From the NCBI RefSeq assembly GCF_010993745.1, contig NZ_WOTN01000001.1:1181235-1245234 (forward strand): a stretch of DNA of 64,000 nucleotides, written 5' to 3'. This document shows, piece by piece, positions 23,821 to 33,002 of this stretch. The position numbers and the translations under genes are program-made. Source of the DNA: Fodinicola acaciae (GTDB lineage Bacteria > Actinomycetota > Actinomycetes > Mycobacteriales > HKI-0501). Every line of letters starts with the position of its first letter. The stretch's first letter is position 1. The notes below the pieces were generated by a model, which was not told the origin of the DNA, did not search any database, and was given only the letters and a program-made list of their open reading frames with translations.

Positions 23821-24708
23821 ATGTCGTACGACCCCGAGCTCGTCCCTTTCCTCGCAACCATCCCGAAGATTCAGTTCGACGACATAGCGGCCGAGCGAGA
23901 GCGGCGCGGCCGTCTGCCGAAGCCGCCGCTCAACCGGCCGGCCGGCCTCGACGTGGAGGACATCGCGGCCGACGTGCCAGTGCGCGTCTATACGCCGTCC
24001 GGCCGGGACAGTCTGCCTGGCTTGCTCTATTTCCACGGCGGTGGATTCGTCACCGGCAGCCTCGACACCGTCGACGCGACAGCCGTACGGATTGCCGCCG
24101 GCGCCGACGTTGTGGTCGTGTCGGTGGACTATCGCCTCGCACCGGAGCATCCGTATCCGGCTGCGGTGGACGACGGCTACGCGGCCTTGGAATGGACCGT
24201 CAAGAACGCGAGCCGGCTGCGGATCGACCCGGCTCGGCTCGGCATCGGCGGTGACAGTGCCGGTGGCACGGTGGCCGCCGCGGTCGCCTTGCTGGTTCGT
24301 GACCGCGGCGGTGCGTCACTGCGCTTCCAGTATCTCAACGTGCCGACCGTCGACGACCGCTCGAGCACGCCGTCCAGGCTCACGTTGGTCGACACGCCCC
24401 AGCTCGACCGCGCTGGGATCGAGGCCGTGTGGCGGCACTATCTCGGACCGAGGACGGCTGACGCGTACGCGGCACCGATGCGCGCCGACGACCTCACCGG
24501 ACTGCCACCGGCGCACGTCGTCGTCTGCGAATTCGACCCGCTGCGCGACGAAGGCATCGCGTACGCACAGCGGCTCGTCCAGTCAGGTGTGCCGACCGAG
24601 CTGCACCTGTATCCCGGCACGTTCCACGGCTCGACGGCCTTCGACAGCGCGGTCAGCCGACGGATGATCGCCGACCAGACAGCCGCCGTCCGCCGGCTGG
24701 CGCACTAG
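23821..24708 (+). CDS. Alpha/beta hydrolase of the HSL (GDXG) lipase family
   Basis: The 295-residue protein has the HSL-family signatures: HGGGF (72-76) for the oxyanion hole, the GDSAGG nucleophile elbow (Ser146), the acid residue in FDPLRDEG and a histidine in GTFHGS near the C terminus. These enzymes hydrolyse short-chain esters and acylglycerols. ATG 23821 was chosen over GTG 23803 because it directly precedes the family-like N terminus. No signal peptide is present. It is divergent from the DUF190 gene at 23706 and is followed by a weak hairpin with a T-run at about 24773-24790. Confidence 0.88.
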   Translation: MSYDPELVPFLATIPKIQFDDIAAERERRGRLPKPPLNRPAGLDVEDIAADVPVRVYTPSGRDSLPGLLYFHGGGFVTGSLDTVDATAVRIAAGADVVVVSVDYRLAPEHPYPAAVDDGYAALEWTVKNASRLRIDPARLGIGGDSAGGTVAAAVALLVRDRGGASLRFQYLNVPTVDDRSSTPSRLTLVDTPQLDRAGIEAVWRHYLGPRTADAYAAPMRADDLTGLPPAHVVVCEFDPLRDEGIAYAQRLVQSGVPTELHLYPGTFHGSTAFDSAVSRRMIADQTAAVRRLAH

Positions 24709-24772
24709 GGACGTGCGCTTGATGACCTTTGGGTGTCGCCTGCCGTTCCGGGCCGGCGGCATGGAGCGCTAC

Positions 24773-24844
24773 AGGACCGTCATGTCCTTTTGTGTCGTGG
24801 TCGCAGGGACCCCTTGCGTGCGCCTGGGGCACGTAGGGACCCCT
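24773..24844 (+). other. Weak terminator hairpin followed by a direct-repeat pair
   Basis: AGGAC (24773-24777) and GTCCT (24784-24788) with a following T-run can end the hydrolase transcript. Just after, AGGGACCCCT occurs twice (24805-24814 and 24835-24844), exactly 30 bp apart, with a small CGTGC/GCACG hairpin between. No gene is seen in 24709-24901. Confidence 0.45.
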
Positions 24845-24901
24845 GTCACCATCACGATCGGGGCCATCACGCCTGCCGGCACCCCACCCCTGGAATGGAC
24901 A

Positions 24902-25237
24902 CTAGTTTGCCGGGTCAGACTCGGGACACTGACGAAGCACGACGTCGAGCAGACCAGGAAACCGCGTCTGCAGATCCTGCGTGCGTACGGTCAGAACGCG
25001 CTGCGCACCATTGATGCGCTCGCGGATGATGCCGGCCTCCCGCAGGACCTTCTGATGGTGCGAGAACGTCGACCGGCTGACCGTCAGGCCGGCACTGTCG
25101 TGCAGTTCGTTGCAGGGTGACGCGCCGAGCGCGGCGAGCGTCCGGACCGTGGCGAGGCGGACGGGGTCGGCGAGCGCGGCGAACACGTCGGTCAGCTCGA
25201 CGTCCTCGATCGCCGGGTGCCGGTCGTCACCGCTCAT
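24902..25237 (-). CDS. ArsR-family transcriptional regulator
   Basis: The 111-residue protein is a winged-helix ArsR-type repressor: LTDVFAALADPVRLATVRTL, a helix-turn-helix around LTVSRSTFSHHQKVLREAG, and the wing IRERINGAQRVLTV. It lacks the classic ELCVCDL metal site; a single cysteine in SPCNELH occupies that region, so metal sensing is uncertain. It is divergent from the GDSL hydrolase gene at 25310, and a perfect 16-bp palindrome in the 72-bp gap is its probable operator. It should repress itself and the hydrolase. Confidence 0.88.
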   Translation of the reverse strand: MSGDDRHPAIEDVELTDVFAALADPVRLATVRTLAALGASPCNELHDSAGLTVSRSTFSHHQKVLREAGIIRERINGAQRVLTVRTQDLQTRFPGLLDVVLRQCPESDPAN

Positions 25238-25261
25238 GTCGAAAGACTATCCAGGCGCAAG

Positions 25262-25296
25262 TTCGATGTCTATCGTACTGTTCGATGATCATCGAA
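25262..25296. promoter_or_regulatory. Probable ArsR operator
   Basis: TTCGATGATCATCGAA (25281-25296) is a perfect palindrome. A degenerate copy, TTCGATG then TATCG (25262-25275), lies about 20 bp away on the ArsR side. Both are between the divergent ArsR and GDSL-hydrolase genes, and the palindrome sits 13 bp before the hydrolase ATG. Confidence 0.65.
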
Positions 25297-25309
25297 TATA
25301 AGGAGTGCC

Positions 25310-26410
25310 ATGGCGACCGGCTTCTGGACCACGTCGTTTCTCACCGCGCTTGCCGGGCCCGACCGGTCGGTGACGATTCCGCCACCGACGCGCGACTTCG
25401 CCGACGAGACGATCCGCCAGGCCGTACGGCTGTGTCGCGGCGGCACCACCGTACGGGTCGAGCTGAGCAACGAGTTCGGTCTCGTGCCGTTGGTGATCGA
25501 CGAAATCAGGATCGGCGCAACTCCAGTGCCTCGCGATGGCGTTGCGCGATGGCACATTCCAGCCGGCGCGACCGCGCTGAGCGACCCGGTCCCGTTGGCC
25601 GTTCGCGCCGGCGCTGAGCTGTCGATCAGCTGTTACGTGTCCGGTCGGACCGGACCGGCGACATATCTGCACTCGGCGCAGCGTACGACCGAGATCGCGC
25701 CGGGTCGCCAGACGACGGCGTCTCGCCTGGTCGGTGCGCAACCCTCTCCGTCGCTGTACTGGATCAGCCGCGTCCTCGTCGACCAGCCGGCGCAAGGTCC
25801 GGTGATCGTCACGATCGGCGACTCGATCACCAGGGGAGACGTCACCACACCGGATGCCGACCAGCGCTATCCGGATCACCTGCAGCGGCGGCTGCCGGCC
25901 GGCGCGGCGGTCCTCAACGCCGGCCTGGGCGCCAACCGGGTGCTCCGGCCGGGCCTGGGTCCGTCGATGTCGCAGCGGTTCGAGCGCGACGTACTCTCCA
26001 TCGCCGAAGCGACGCACGTGATCATCATGGGTGGCATCAACGACATCGCGCTGCCGGACGGTCTCGGCGAGCCGCGGCCGACCGCTGCCGAGGTCTTCGA
26101 CGGTCTGCACACGTTGGCGGAGCGCGCCAAAGAGCGAGGAATCCGGCCGATTCTCGGCACGATGACACCGCTCGGCGACAGCCGCTACGACGACTTCGTC
26201 GCGGCCGGCTACGAGGCGATGCGGCGTACGGTCAACGACGCGATCGCGAGCCAGTCGGACTGGGCCGTTGTCGACTTCGCCGCCGCGGTCTGCGAACCCG
26301 GCGGCAACGGGCGGCTGGCGCGGACATACGACTCCGGAGATGGCTTGCATCCCAACGATGCCGGCGCACGGGCACTCGCCGACGCCATCGACCTCGACCT
26401 GCTCCGCTGA
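25310..26410 (+). CDS. SGNH/GDSL hydrolase with N-terminal beta domain
   Basis: The 366-residue protein has a jelly-roll-like N-terminal domain (about 1-155) and a C-terminal SGNH hydrolase domain. Block I is GDSIT (170-174, Ser172), then a Gly/Asn pair in NAGLGANR, block III GGINDI, and block V DGLHPN with the catalytic Asp and His. Such enzymes act as esterases or deacetylases on sugars and lipids; this two-domain layout is frequent in secreted carbohydrate esterases, but no signal peptide is seen here. ATG 25310 follows AAGGAG (25300-25305). Control by the divergent ArsR gene is likely. Confidence 0.85.
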   Translation: MATGFWTTSFLTALAGPDRSVTIPPPTRDFADETIRQAVRLCRGGTTVRVELSNEFGLVPLVIDEIRIGATPVPRDGVARWHIPAGATALSDPVPLAVRAGAELSISCYVSGRTGPATYLHSAQRTTEIAPGRQTTASRLVGAQPSPSLYWISRVLVDQPAQGPVIVTIGDSITRGDVTTPDADQRYPDHLQRRLPAGAAVLNAGLGANRVLRPGLGPSMSQRFERDVLSIAEATHVIIMGGINDIALPDGLGEPRPTAAEVFDGLHTLAERAKERGIRPILGTMTPLGDSRYDDFVAAGYEAMRRTVNDAIASQSDWAVVDFAAAVCEPGGNGRLARTYDSGDGLHPNDAGARALADAIDLDLLR

Positions 26411-26478
26411 CGGTGGATGTGACGGATGTGAATGTACATGCGACACTGTGTAAAGGGTGAGCGTCTGGGGGGACGAAC

Positions 26479-26793
26479 ATGACCGCGGAGACCGACAGCC
26501 GGCAGTCCGGCAAAACCGCACCGGCTCGGCATGCCACACAGCAACCTGACGAGGACGAGCTCCGGCAGGCGTACGAGAAATGGTGGCACAGCGCCGGCCT
26601 GGTGCACGACATCCTGGAACAGGACGTGGCCAAACCGATCGAGGTCACCGAGCGGTTCCAGGCCGAGTACGACACGCGCCGCAGCTATGCCAGCCTGCTG
26701 CGCCACCGCGGCCGCGACGTGCCGGACTATCTGGCCGCCGACAAGGCGTTCCCGCCGCGCTGGCCGGTGCCGGAGCCGCCGAGCGGCGACTGA
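26479..26793 (+). CDS. Small hydrophilic protein of unknown function
   Basis: No family is recognised. The 104-residue product is hydrophilic, has no signal peptide or membrane segment, and has a central charged helical part (DEDELRQAYEKWWHSAGLVH) with many Asp, Glu and Arg residues. ATG 26479 has a G-rich stretch (GGGGGGACGAAC) before it. It is convergent with the small sigma-like gene, with only 1 bp between the stops. It is probably a real cytoplasmic protein of unknown role. Confidence 0.55.
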   Translation: MTAETDSRQSGKTAPARHATQQPDEDELRQAYEKWWHSAGLVHDILEQDVAKPIEVTERFQAEYDTRRSYASLLRHRGRDVPDYLAADKAFPPRWPVPEPPSGD

Positions 26794-26794
26794 G

Positions 26795-27019
26795 CTATTC
26801 GTCAGCCGACTCCAGGATGGTCCGAAGTTTCGCGTCGGCGAGCCGAAACATCGTCGGCACCGCCGACACCGGCACGTCGAGATCGGCGGCGATGTCGGCC
26901 GCCGATTTCCCCAGCTCGCGCAGTTCCAGAGCGCGTGCGTAGGCTTCCGGCAGAGCCGCCATCGCTTTTGCGCGGTCGCCGTCCGATCCCGCCATCACCG
27001 GACCGTACGGCCGGATCAT
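26795..27019 (-). CDS. Small helix-turn-helix protein resembling sigma region 4
   Basis: The product of about 74 residues has a single helix-turn-helix (LPEAYARALELRELGKSAADIAADL, then a recognition helix PVSAVPTMFRLADAKL) that resembles isolated sigma-70 region 4. Nothing else is encoded, so it may be a DNA-binding adaptor or a stand-alone region 4 protein. The start is uncertain: ATG 27019 is given, while ATG 27049 and ATG 26995 are possible. It is divergent from the LysR gene and shares its promoter region. Confidence 0.5.
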   Translation of the reverse strand: MIRPYGPVMAGSDGDRAKAMAALPEAYARALELRELGKSAADIAADLDVPVSAVPTMFRLADAKLRTILESADE

Positions 27020-27030
27020 CGCGCCACGCC

Positions 27031-27048
27031 TGAGTATCCGGCTACTCA
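27031..27048. promoter_or_regulatory. Probable LysR binding site
   Basis: TGAGTA (27031-27036) and TACTCA (27043-27048) form a perfect inverted repeat with a 6-bp spacer, containing the T-N11-A pattern of LysR sites. It ends 16 bp before the LysR ATG, in the gap shared with the divergent helix-turn-helix gene, the normal place for autoregulation and control of the divergent gene. Confidence 0.6.
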
Positions 27049-27064
27049 TAAATACGATGGTGGC

Positions 27065-27955
27065 ATGATCACCTCCCGCCAGCTGGAGTATTTCCAGGCG
27101 GTCGCGCGCGAGCTGCATTTCACCAGGGCCGCGGAGTCGCTGCGGATCGCGCAGCCGGCGCTGTCGCAGCACATTCGCCGGTTGGAACGGCAGCTGGGAT
27201 TGCTGCTGTTCGAGCGCGACAACCACCGTGTCGAACTGACGCCGGCCGGCGCCGCATTGCGCGAGCACGCCGAGCGGATCCTCGGCGATCTGGTCGCGGT
27301 CGAGGACGAGATGCTGGGGTGGGCCGGTGGCGTACGCGGCCGGATCCGGCTCGGCGCGGCGCGCGGAGTGATGGCGCAGCTGGCCAGGACACTCGCGGCG
27401 TTCTGCCAGGCGTATCCGGCCGTCGACGTGGACCTGCGCGAGGCCAACACGCAGGCGATGATCGCGGGTCTGGCCGCCGGCCGCCTCGACGTCGCCACGC
27501 TGGCCACTTCCGACGGGCTCGACAGCCGCCAGTTGGCGGTGCATCCACTCGGCAGCGAGCCGCTCGTGCTGGTCACGGCGGTCAGCTGGGCTGCCGCGCC
27601 GACGGTCGCGGTCACCGAACTGGACGGCATGGATCTGGTCGCGTATCCGGACGGATCGGCGCTGAGCGGGCTCATCGCCGCGGCGTTGTCCGCGGCCGGG
27701 GCGACACCGCGTACGCGCTTCGAGAGCCGCGAATACAGCACGGCGCGGATCCTGGCGAGTGTCGGACTGGCCGCCGCGATCATGCCGCTGTCGGTCGCCG
27801 AGGCACCTGGTCCGCCGGTACGCGTGGCGCGGCTCGAGCCGGAGCCGTGCTGGCGGCCGTCCCTGGTCTGGTCGTACGGCCGCCGGCCGGCGCCGGCCGT
27901 ACGGACCTTCGTCGACTTCGTGGTCGGTCAGCCGGACTTCATGACGCTGACCTGA
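27065..27955 (+). CDS. LysR-family transcriptional regulator
   Basis: The 296-residue protein has a typical LysR N-terminal helix-turn-helix (RQLEYFQAVARELHFTRAA and QPALSQHIRRLERQLG, residues about 5-60) and a C-terminal periplasmic-binding-like effector domain. Length is standard. ATG 27065 was chosen because the family N terminus starts there; the frame is open much further upstream but that part is unrelated. It is convergent with argG (3 bp between stops), so it is unlikely to regulate argG directly from this side. A palindromic LysR site lies just upstream. The effector is unknown. Confidence 0.9.
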   Translation: MITSRQLEYFQAVARELHFTRAAESLRIAQPALSQHIRRLERQLGLLLFERDNHRVELTPAGAALREHAERILGDLVAVEDEMLGWAGGVRGRIRLGAARGVMAQLARTLAAFCQAYPAVDVDLREANTQAMIAGLAAGRLDVATLATSDGLDSRQLAVHPLGSEPLVLVTAVSWAAAPTVAVTELDGMDLVAYPDGSALSGLIAAALSAAGATPRTRFESREYSTARILASVGLAAAIMPLSVAEAPGPPVRVARLEPEPCWRPSLVWSYGRRPAPAVRTFVDFVVGQPDFMTLT

Positions 27956-27958
27956 ACC

Positions 27959-29436
<1,478 letters not shown>

Positions 29437-29463
29437 AGCCGGTGCGACCCGGCTCACGCACCG

Positions 29464-30180
29464 TTACTTGGCGGCTTCGATGGCTGCGGTGAGGGTCGCC
29501 GGTGTGATCGGGCCGTCGATTGCCTTGCCTGCGACGATGACGGTCGGCGTGGCGGAGACGCCATGACGGGAGGCGTCGTCGGTGATTGCCGTCGTCCAGG
29601 CGGTGTAGCGGCCATCGCGTACGCATCGGTCGAAGTCGGCGCCGGTCGCACCGGCCTGCCGGCCGAGCGCCACCAGCCGATCGTCGGTCAGTCCGGCCGA
29701 GCCTTCGGCCGGCTGGTTGTCGAAGAGCAGTGCGCGGAACCGGTCGAACGTCCCTGCCTGTTGCGCGCAAGCCGATGCGGCCGACGCTCTGGTCGAATAC
29801 CGCGTGCCGGCGGACCTGTCGTCGAGGTAGGCGACCGGGTGGTAGACGACGCGTACGGTGCCGGCGCGCACGTACCGGTCGAACGTGGGACCGACTTCCT
29901 GTTCCATCGCGCGGCAATGTGGACACATGAAGTCGAGGTAGATGTCGATTTTCACCGCGGCGCTGGCTTTTCCGACGGTGATGCCGGCTAATGTTCCCGC
30001 CGGCGCGGCCGCCGGAGCGGCGGAGTTCGTACGATATATCACGACACCGACGACGATCGCGATGACCAGCAACGAAACCGCGATGACGCCGGTCACCGAT
30101 CCGGTCACCAGCCGCTGCCGGCGACGCTGTGCGGCGAGCCGCTTGGCGGCGATCTCACGTGCTTTGCTCTTGGACGCCAT
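29464..30180 (-). CDS. Membrane-anchored DsbA-like thioredoxin-fold protein
   Basis: The 238-residue protein has a basic N terminus, one membrane segment (about 27-49) and an outer thioredoxin-fold domain with the active-site motif CPHC (Cys86, Cys89), followed by the helical insertion typical of DsbA/thioredoxin_4 proteins and a cis-proline-like ATPTVIV segment. Such proteins form or rearrange disulfides in exported proteins; two extra cysteines are present. Start ATG 30180 lies inside the end of the upstream membrane-protein gene (26-bp overlap), so the two are cotranscribed. It could serve the cysteine-containing secreted proteins encoded nearby; that link is inference. Confidence 0.87.
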   Translation of the reverse strand: MASKSKAREIAAKRLAAQRRRQRLVTGSVTGVIAVSLLVIAIVVGVVIYRTNSAAPAAAPAGTLAGITVGKASAAVKIDIYLDFMCPHCRAMEQEVGPTFDRYVRAGTVRVVYHPVAYLDDRSAGTRYSTRASAASACAQQAGTFDRFRALLFDNQPAEGSAGLTDDRLVALGRQAGATGADFDRCVRDGRYTAWTTAITDDASRHGVSATPTVIVAGKAIDGPITPATLTAAIEAAK

Positions 30181-31168
30181 GCGGATCGGACGCGTCGTGC
30201 GGCGACCTGGTTCCGGCGAGCCTGCGACTCCAGGCGGCCAAAATCGCGGCGGTCACGACGATCAAGGCGGCGACCACCAACCGGTCGCGCGTCGTCTGAG
30301 GCTGTGTGAGGCCCCACAACAACGAGTGGCCGAGCAGCGTGCCACCGCCAAGCGCCAGCAGATGCCGGTCGTCGCTGTTCCAGCGGCTCACAAGGCGCCA
30401 CATGACGACGACGATTGCCGCCGAGGCCAGCATCGGGACGACGACCAGCGGCGCGTGGAGGAGGTGCGCGCGTGCCGGCAGCACCAGGACGCCGAGCGCC
30501 ATGAAGCTGCCGACGAGAGCGGTCACGAAGACCAGCCATGGCGTAGGCGTCGTCCGATTGCCGCGTACGGCCTGCGCGCGCGGAATTGCGATGAGCGCGG
30601 CGATCGCGAGCGCGACGACGACCACCGCCGCCGCGATGAGCGACGCTGACGGCACGACACCGCCGGGATCCAGGGTCGTACGCGCTGAGAGGCCGAAAAT
30701 CGCCACTCCGGCAAGGAAGAACCCGGTCGTCACGATGAGACCAAACCAGCGGAGCAACGGTTTGCGCTGCCACCGCGGGAAAAGCAGCTCGACCAGCAGG
30801 ATCGGCACGGCGATGCTCCACACCGCGTGGTTGATGATCTGCACCTCGGCGTAGACACCGTTGACGCCGAGAATCCGCGCACCCCAGTCCGGTCCGATGC
30901 CGTGATAGATGGTGGCGCTGAACAAACTCCGCAGCGCGAGGCCTTCCTCGACGATTCCGTACGCGGCGCCTAGCAACAGAATGCTCGGCCAGCCGCGGCC
31001 ACGACGCCACACCAGTTCGCGGATCAGCACGGCGGCGCCGCCGTACGCCGGCACCGCGAAAAGAAATCCGGCGACGCTGCTCGGCGTGAACGGAAGGTCA
31101 CCGATCAGCACCTCGGCCACCGTCGGCGCGAGCAGGATCAGGACGATGACCGGCACGAGTCGTCTCAT
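30155..31168 (-). CDS. Polytopic membrane protein of unknown function
   Basis: The 337-residue protein has about nine or ten hydrophobic helices and a basic C-terminal tail. A short acidic motif (YGIVEEGLALRS, about residues 90-101) recalls CPBP intramembrane proteases but the spacing does not match, and the later histidine motifs cannot be assigned. No family is recognised. It overlaps the DsbA-like gene by 26 bp and is probably translationally coupled to it, so a role in envelope biogenesis or redox is possible. It is divergent from the MatC-type carrier gene at 31336. Confidence 0.6.
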   Translation of the reverse strand: MRRLVPVIVLILLAPTVAEVLIGDLPFTPSSVAGFLFAVPAYGGAAVLIRELVWRRGRGWPSILLLGAAYGIVEEGLALRSLFSATIYHGIGPDWGARILGVNGVYAEVQIINHAVWSIAVPILLVELLFPRWQRKPLLRWFGLIVTTGFFLAGVAIFGLSARTTLDPGGVVPSASLIAAAVVVVALAIAALIAIPRAQAVRGNRTTPTPWLVFVTALVGSFMALGVLVLPARAHLLHAPLVVVPMLASAAIVVVMWRLVSRWNSDDRHLLALGGGTLLGHSLLWGLTQPQTTRDRLVVAALIVVTAAILAAWSRRLAGTRSPHDASDPHGVQEQST

Positions 31169-31335
31169 GCGGCCAGTAAAACGGCGGCCGGATGTGCCGC
31201 GCAGCCGACGAAAGTTGGTGTGGACACGGCCGATGGTGTTGTCGTACGGCCCGACCCGCTACGCTGTGCCGCACGCGACGACCGTCAGCGGGGGCGGGTC
31301 GGCTTTCATCACACCACATGTCAGCGGAGGTCGCC

Positions 31336-32589
31336 GTGTCGATGCCGATCCTGATCTCGATCGTCGTGCTCGCGGTCATTTTCGTGATTGCGACCGTGCG
31401 GCCGGTCAATCTCGGGGCGCTGGCGCTGATCGCCACCTTCGGCATCGGCATTCTGCTGGTCGGTGAGGATCTGAAGGCGACGCTGGCCGGTTTTCCGGCT
31501 GACGTCTTCGTGTTGCTGGTCGGCGTGACGTATCTGTTCGGCATCGCCGCCGTCAATGGCACCATCGAATGGCTGGTCAACGGCACGGCCCGGCTGGTGC
31601 GGCAGAACCGGCTGGTCATTCCGTGGATGTTGTTCTTCGTGGCGGCGATACCGACCACCATCGGTGCCGCCGGTCCGGCCAGCGTCGCGCTGCTGTCGCC
31701 GTTTGCCTTGCGGCTGGCCAAAAAACACAACATCAACCCGCGGCTGGCCGGTGCCATGGTGCTGAACGGTTCCAACGCCGGCAACTTCTCACCGCTGAAC
31801 GTGCTCGGCGTCATCGTGAACGGCACGATCGCGCGCAACGGCCTGGAGGCGAGCGCGTTGTGGCTGTGGCTCGGAAACTTCGGCTTCACGGTGTTGCTCG
31901 GCGGCGCCGCCTTCCTGGTTTTCGGTGGACGTCGACTGATCCGAGAACGCGGCGACCGTACGCCCGTGAACGACGACGCGGTGACGGAGGAAAAGCCGGT
32001 CGGCCGGATCCCGCTGATCGCCACGCTGGCCGCGATCGTGCTGGTCGCCGTCGGCGCGTTGGCTTTCCGTTTGGACATCGGCGTCATCGCGCTGACCGCC
32101 GCTGTCCTGTTGCATCTTTTCCTGCCGGAGAGCAGCAAAGGCGCGGTTGCCCGGATCAGCTGGTCGACCGTGTTGCTGATCTGTGGCGTAGTCACGTACG
32201 TGGCGCTGATGCAGAGAATCGGTGCGGTCAAAGCGATCGGTGGTGCGGTCGCCGGCATCGCGGCACCGCTGCTGGCGATCCTGCTGCTGTGCCTGATCGC
32301 CGCGCTCACGTCGGCGTTCGCCTCCAGCATCGGCATCCTCGGTGCCATCATTCCGCTCGCCGTGCCGTTCCTGGCCAGTGGCGACGTGCCGGTGACCGGC
32401 GCGGCGATCGCGCTCGCCGTCTCGGCGACCGCCGTCGACGCCGTACCGTTCTCCTCGCTCGGCGCCGTGGCTGTCGCGAGCGCACCGGACGTCGACCGCG
32501 ACGCGCTCTATCGCGGCCTGATCAGGTGGGGGTTCGCGATGGTGCCGGTCGCGCCGGCCGCCACCTGGTTACTGTTCGTGCTCCTGTGA
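31336..32589 (+). CDS. MatC/SLC13-like dicarboxylate carrier
   Basis: The 417-residue protein is a polytopic transporter (about 11 helices) related to the MatC/ion-transporter superfamily. Marks are PTTIGAAGPASVALLSPFALRL and MVLNGSNAGNFSPLNVLG in the N-terminal half, and the repeated SATAVDAVPFSSLGA segment in the second half. Family members carry malonate or other dicarboxylates across the membrane, usually with sodium or protons. GTG 31336 has GGAGG at 31325-31329; the frame is open earlier but that part is not membrane-like. No malonate-using enzymes are nearby, so the substrate is not fixed. Confidence 0.8.
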   Translation: MSMPILISIVVLAVIFVIATVRPVNLGALALIATFGIGILLVGEDLKATLAGFPADVFVLLVGVTYLFGIAAVNGTIEWLVNGTARLVRQNRLVIPWMLFFVAAIPTTIGAAGPASVALLSPFALRLAKKHNINPRLAGAMVLNGSNAGNFSPLNVLGVIVNGTIARNGLEASALWLWLGNFGFTVLLGGAAFLVFGGRRLIRERGDRTPVNDDAVTEEKPVGRIPLIATLAAIVLVAVGALAFRLDIGVIALTAAVLLHLFLPESSKGAVARISWSTVLLICGVVTYVALMQRIGAVKAIGGAVAGIAAPLLAILLLCLIAALTSAFASSIGILGAIIPLAVPFLASGDVPVTGAAIALAVSATAVDAVPFSSLGAVAVASAPDVDRDALYRGLIRWGFAMVPVAPAATWLLFVLL

Positions 32590-32635
32590 CGGCCGCGGCT
32601 ATAGTTGAGGCCGCGCCGCCGGGGGAGGAGACGCC

Positions 32636-32980
32636 ATGTCGACGTGGGACTGGATCGGGATCGGGCTGATCGCCGTCCTGGTGATCGTCACCGGCGTGAT
32701 CGCCATCTGGCTGGTGGTCAAGGTGATCCGGCACTACCGGATGGTCATGCGGCCGGACGTGCCGGTGGCCGCGAAGATCACCTTCTTCGCCTCCATCGCG
32801 TACGCGATCTTCCCGCTCGACCTGCTGCCGGACCCGGTGCTGATCGACGACATCGCGGTGCTGGTCGGGGCCCTCGCGTATCTCGGCCATGTCGCCAAGA
32901 AGCTCAAGGACCCCGACGCCGAGCTGACCGCACCGGGGCAACCGCTCAAGCAGTCGCCGAGCGCCGGCACCAGGCGCTAA
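32636..32980 (+). CDS. DUF1232 (YkvA-like) small membrane protein
   Basis: The 114-residue protein has an N-terminal hydrophobic helix (about 6-30) and the DUF1232 core YAIFPLDLLPDPVLIDDIAVL, whose PxDLLPD..ID pattern defines the family. ATG 32636 follows a strong GGGGGAGGAGAC. The function of this family is not known; members are small membrane proteins, widespread in bacteria. It lies 46 bp after the MatC-like gene and may be cotranscribed. The short gap to the convergent amidase (22 bp) leaves little room for a terminator. Confidence 0.85.
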   Translation: MSTWDWIGIGLIAVLVIVTGVIAIWLVVKVIRHYRMVMRPDVPVAAKITFFASIAYAIFPLDLLPDPVLIDDIAVLVGALAYLGHVAKKLKDPDAELTAPGQPLKQSPSAGTRR

Positions 32981-33002
32981 CTCCCAGGCCAGCCCGCGCG
33001 GC

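Noticed and set aside
30155-31168. CPBP intramembrane protease
   Set aside because: A EEG...R motif is present, but the spacing differs from EExxxR and the following histidine motifs are not identifiable.
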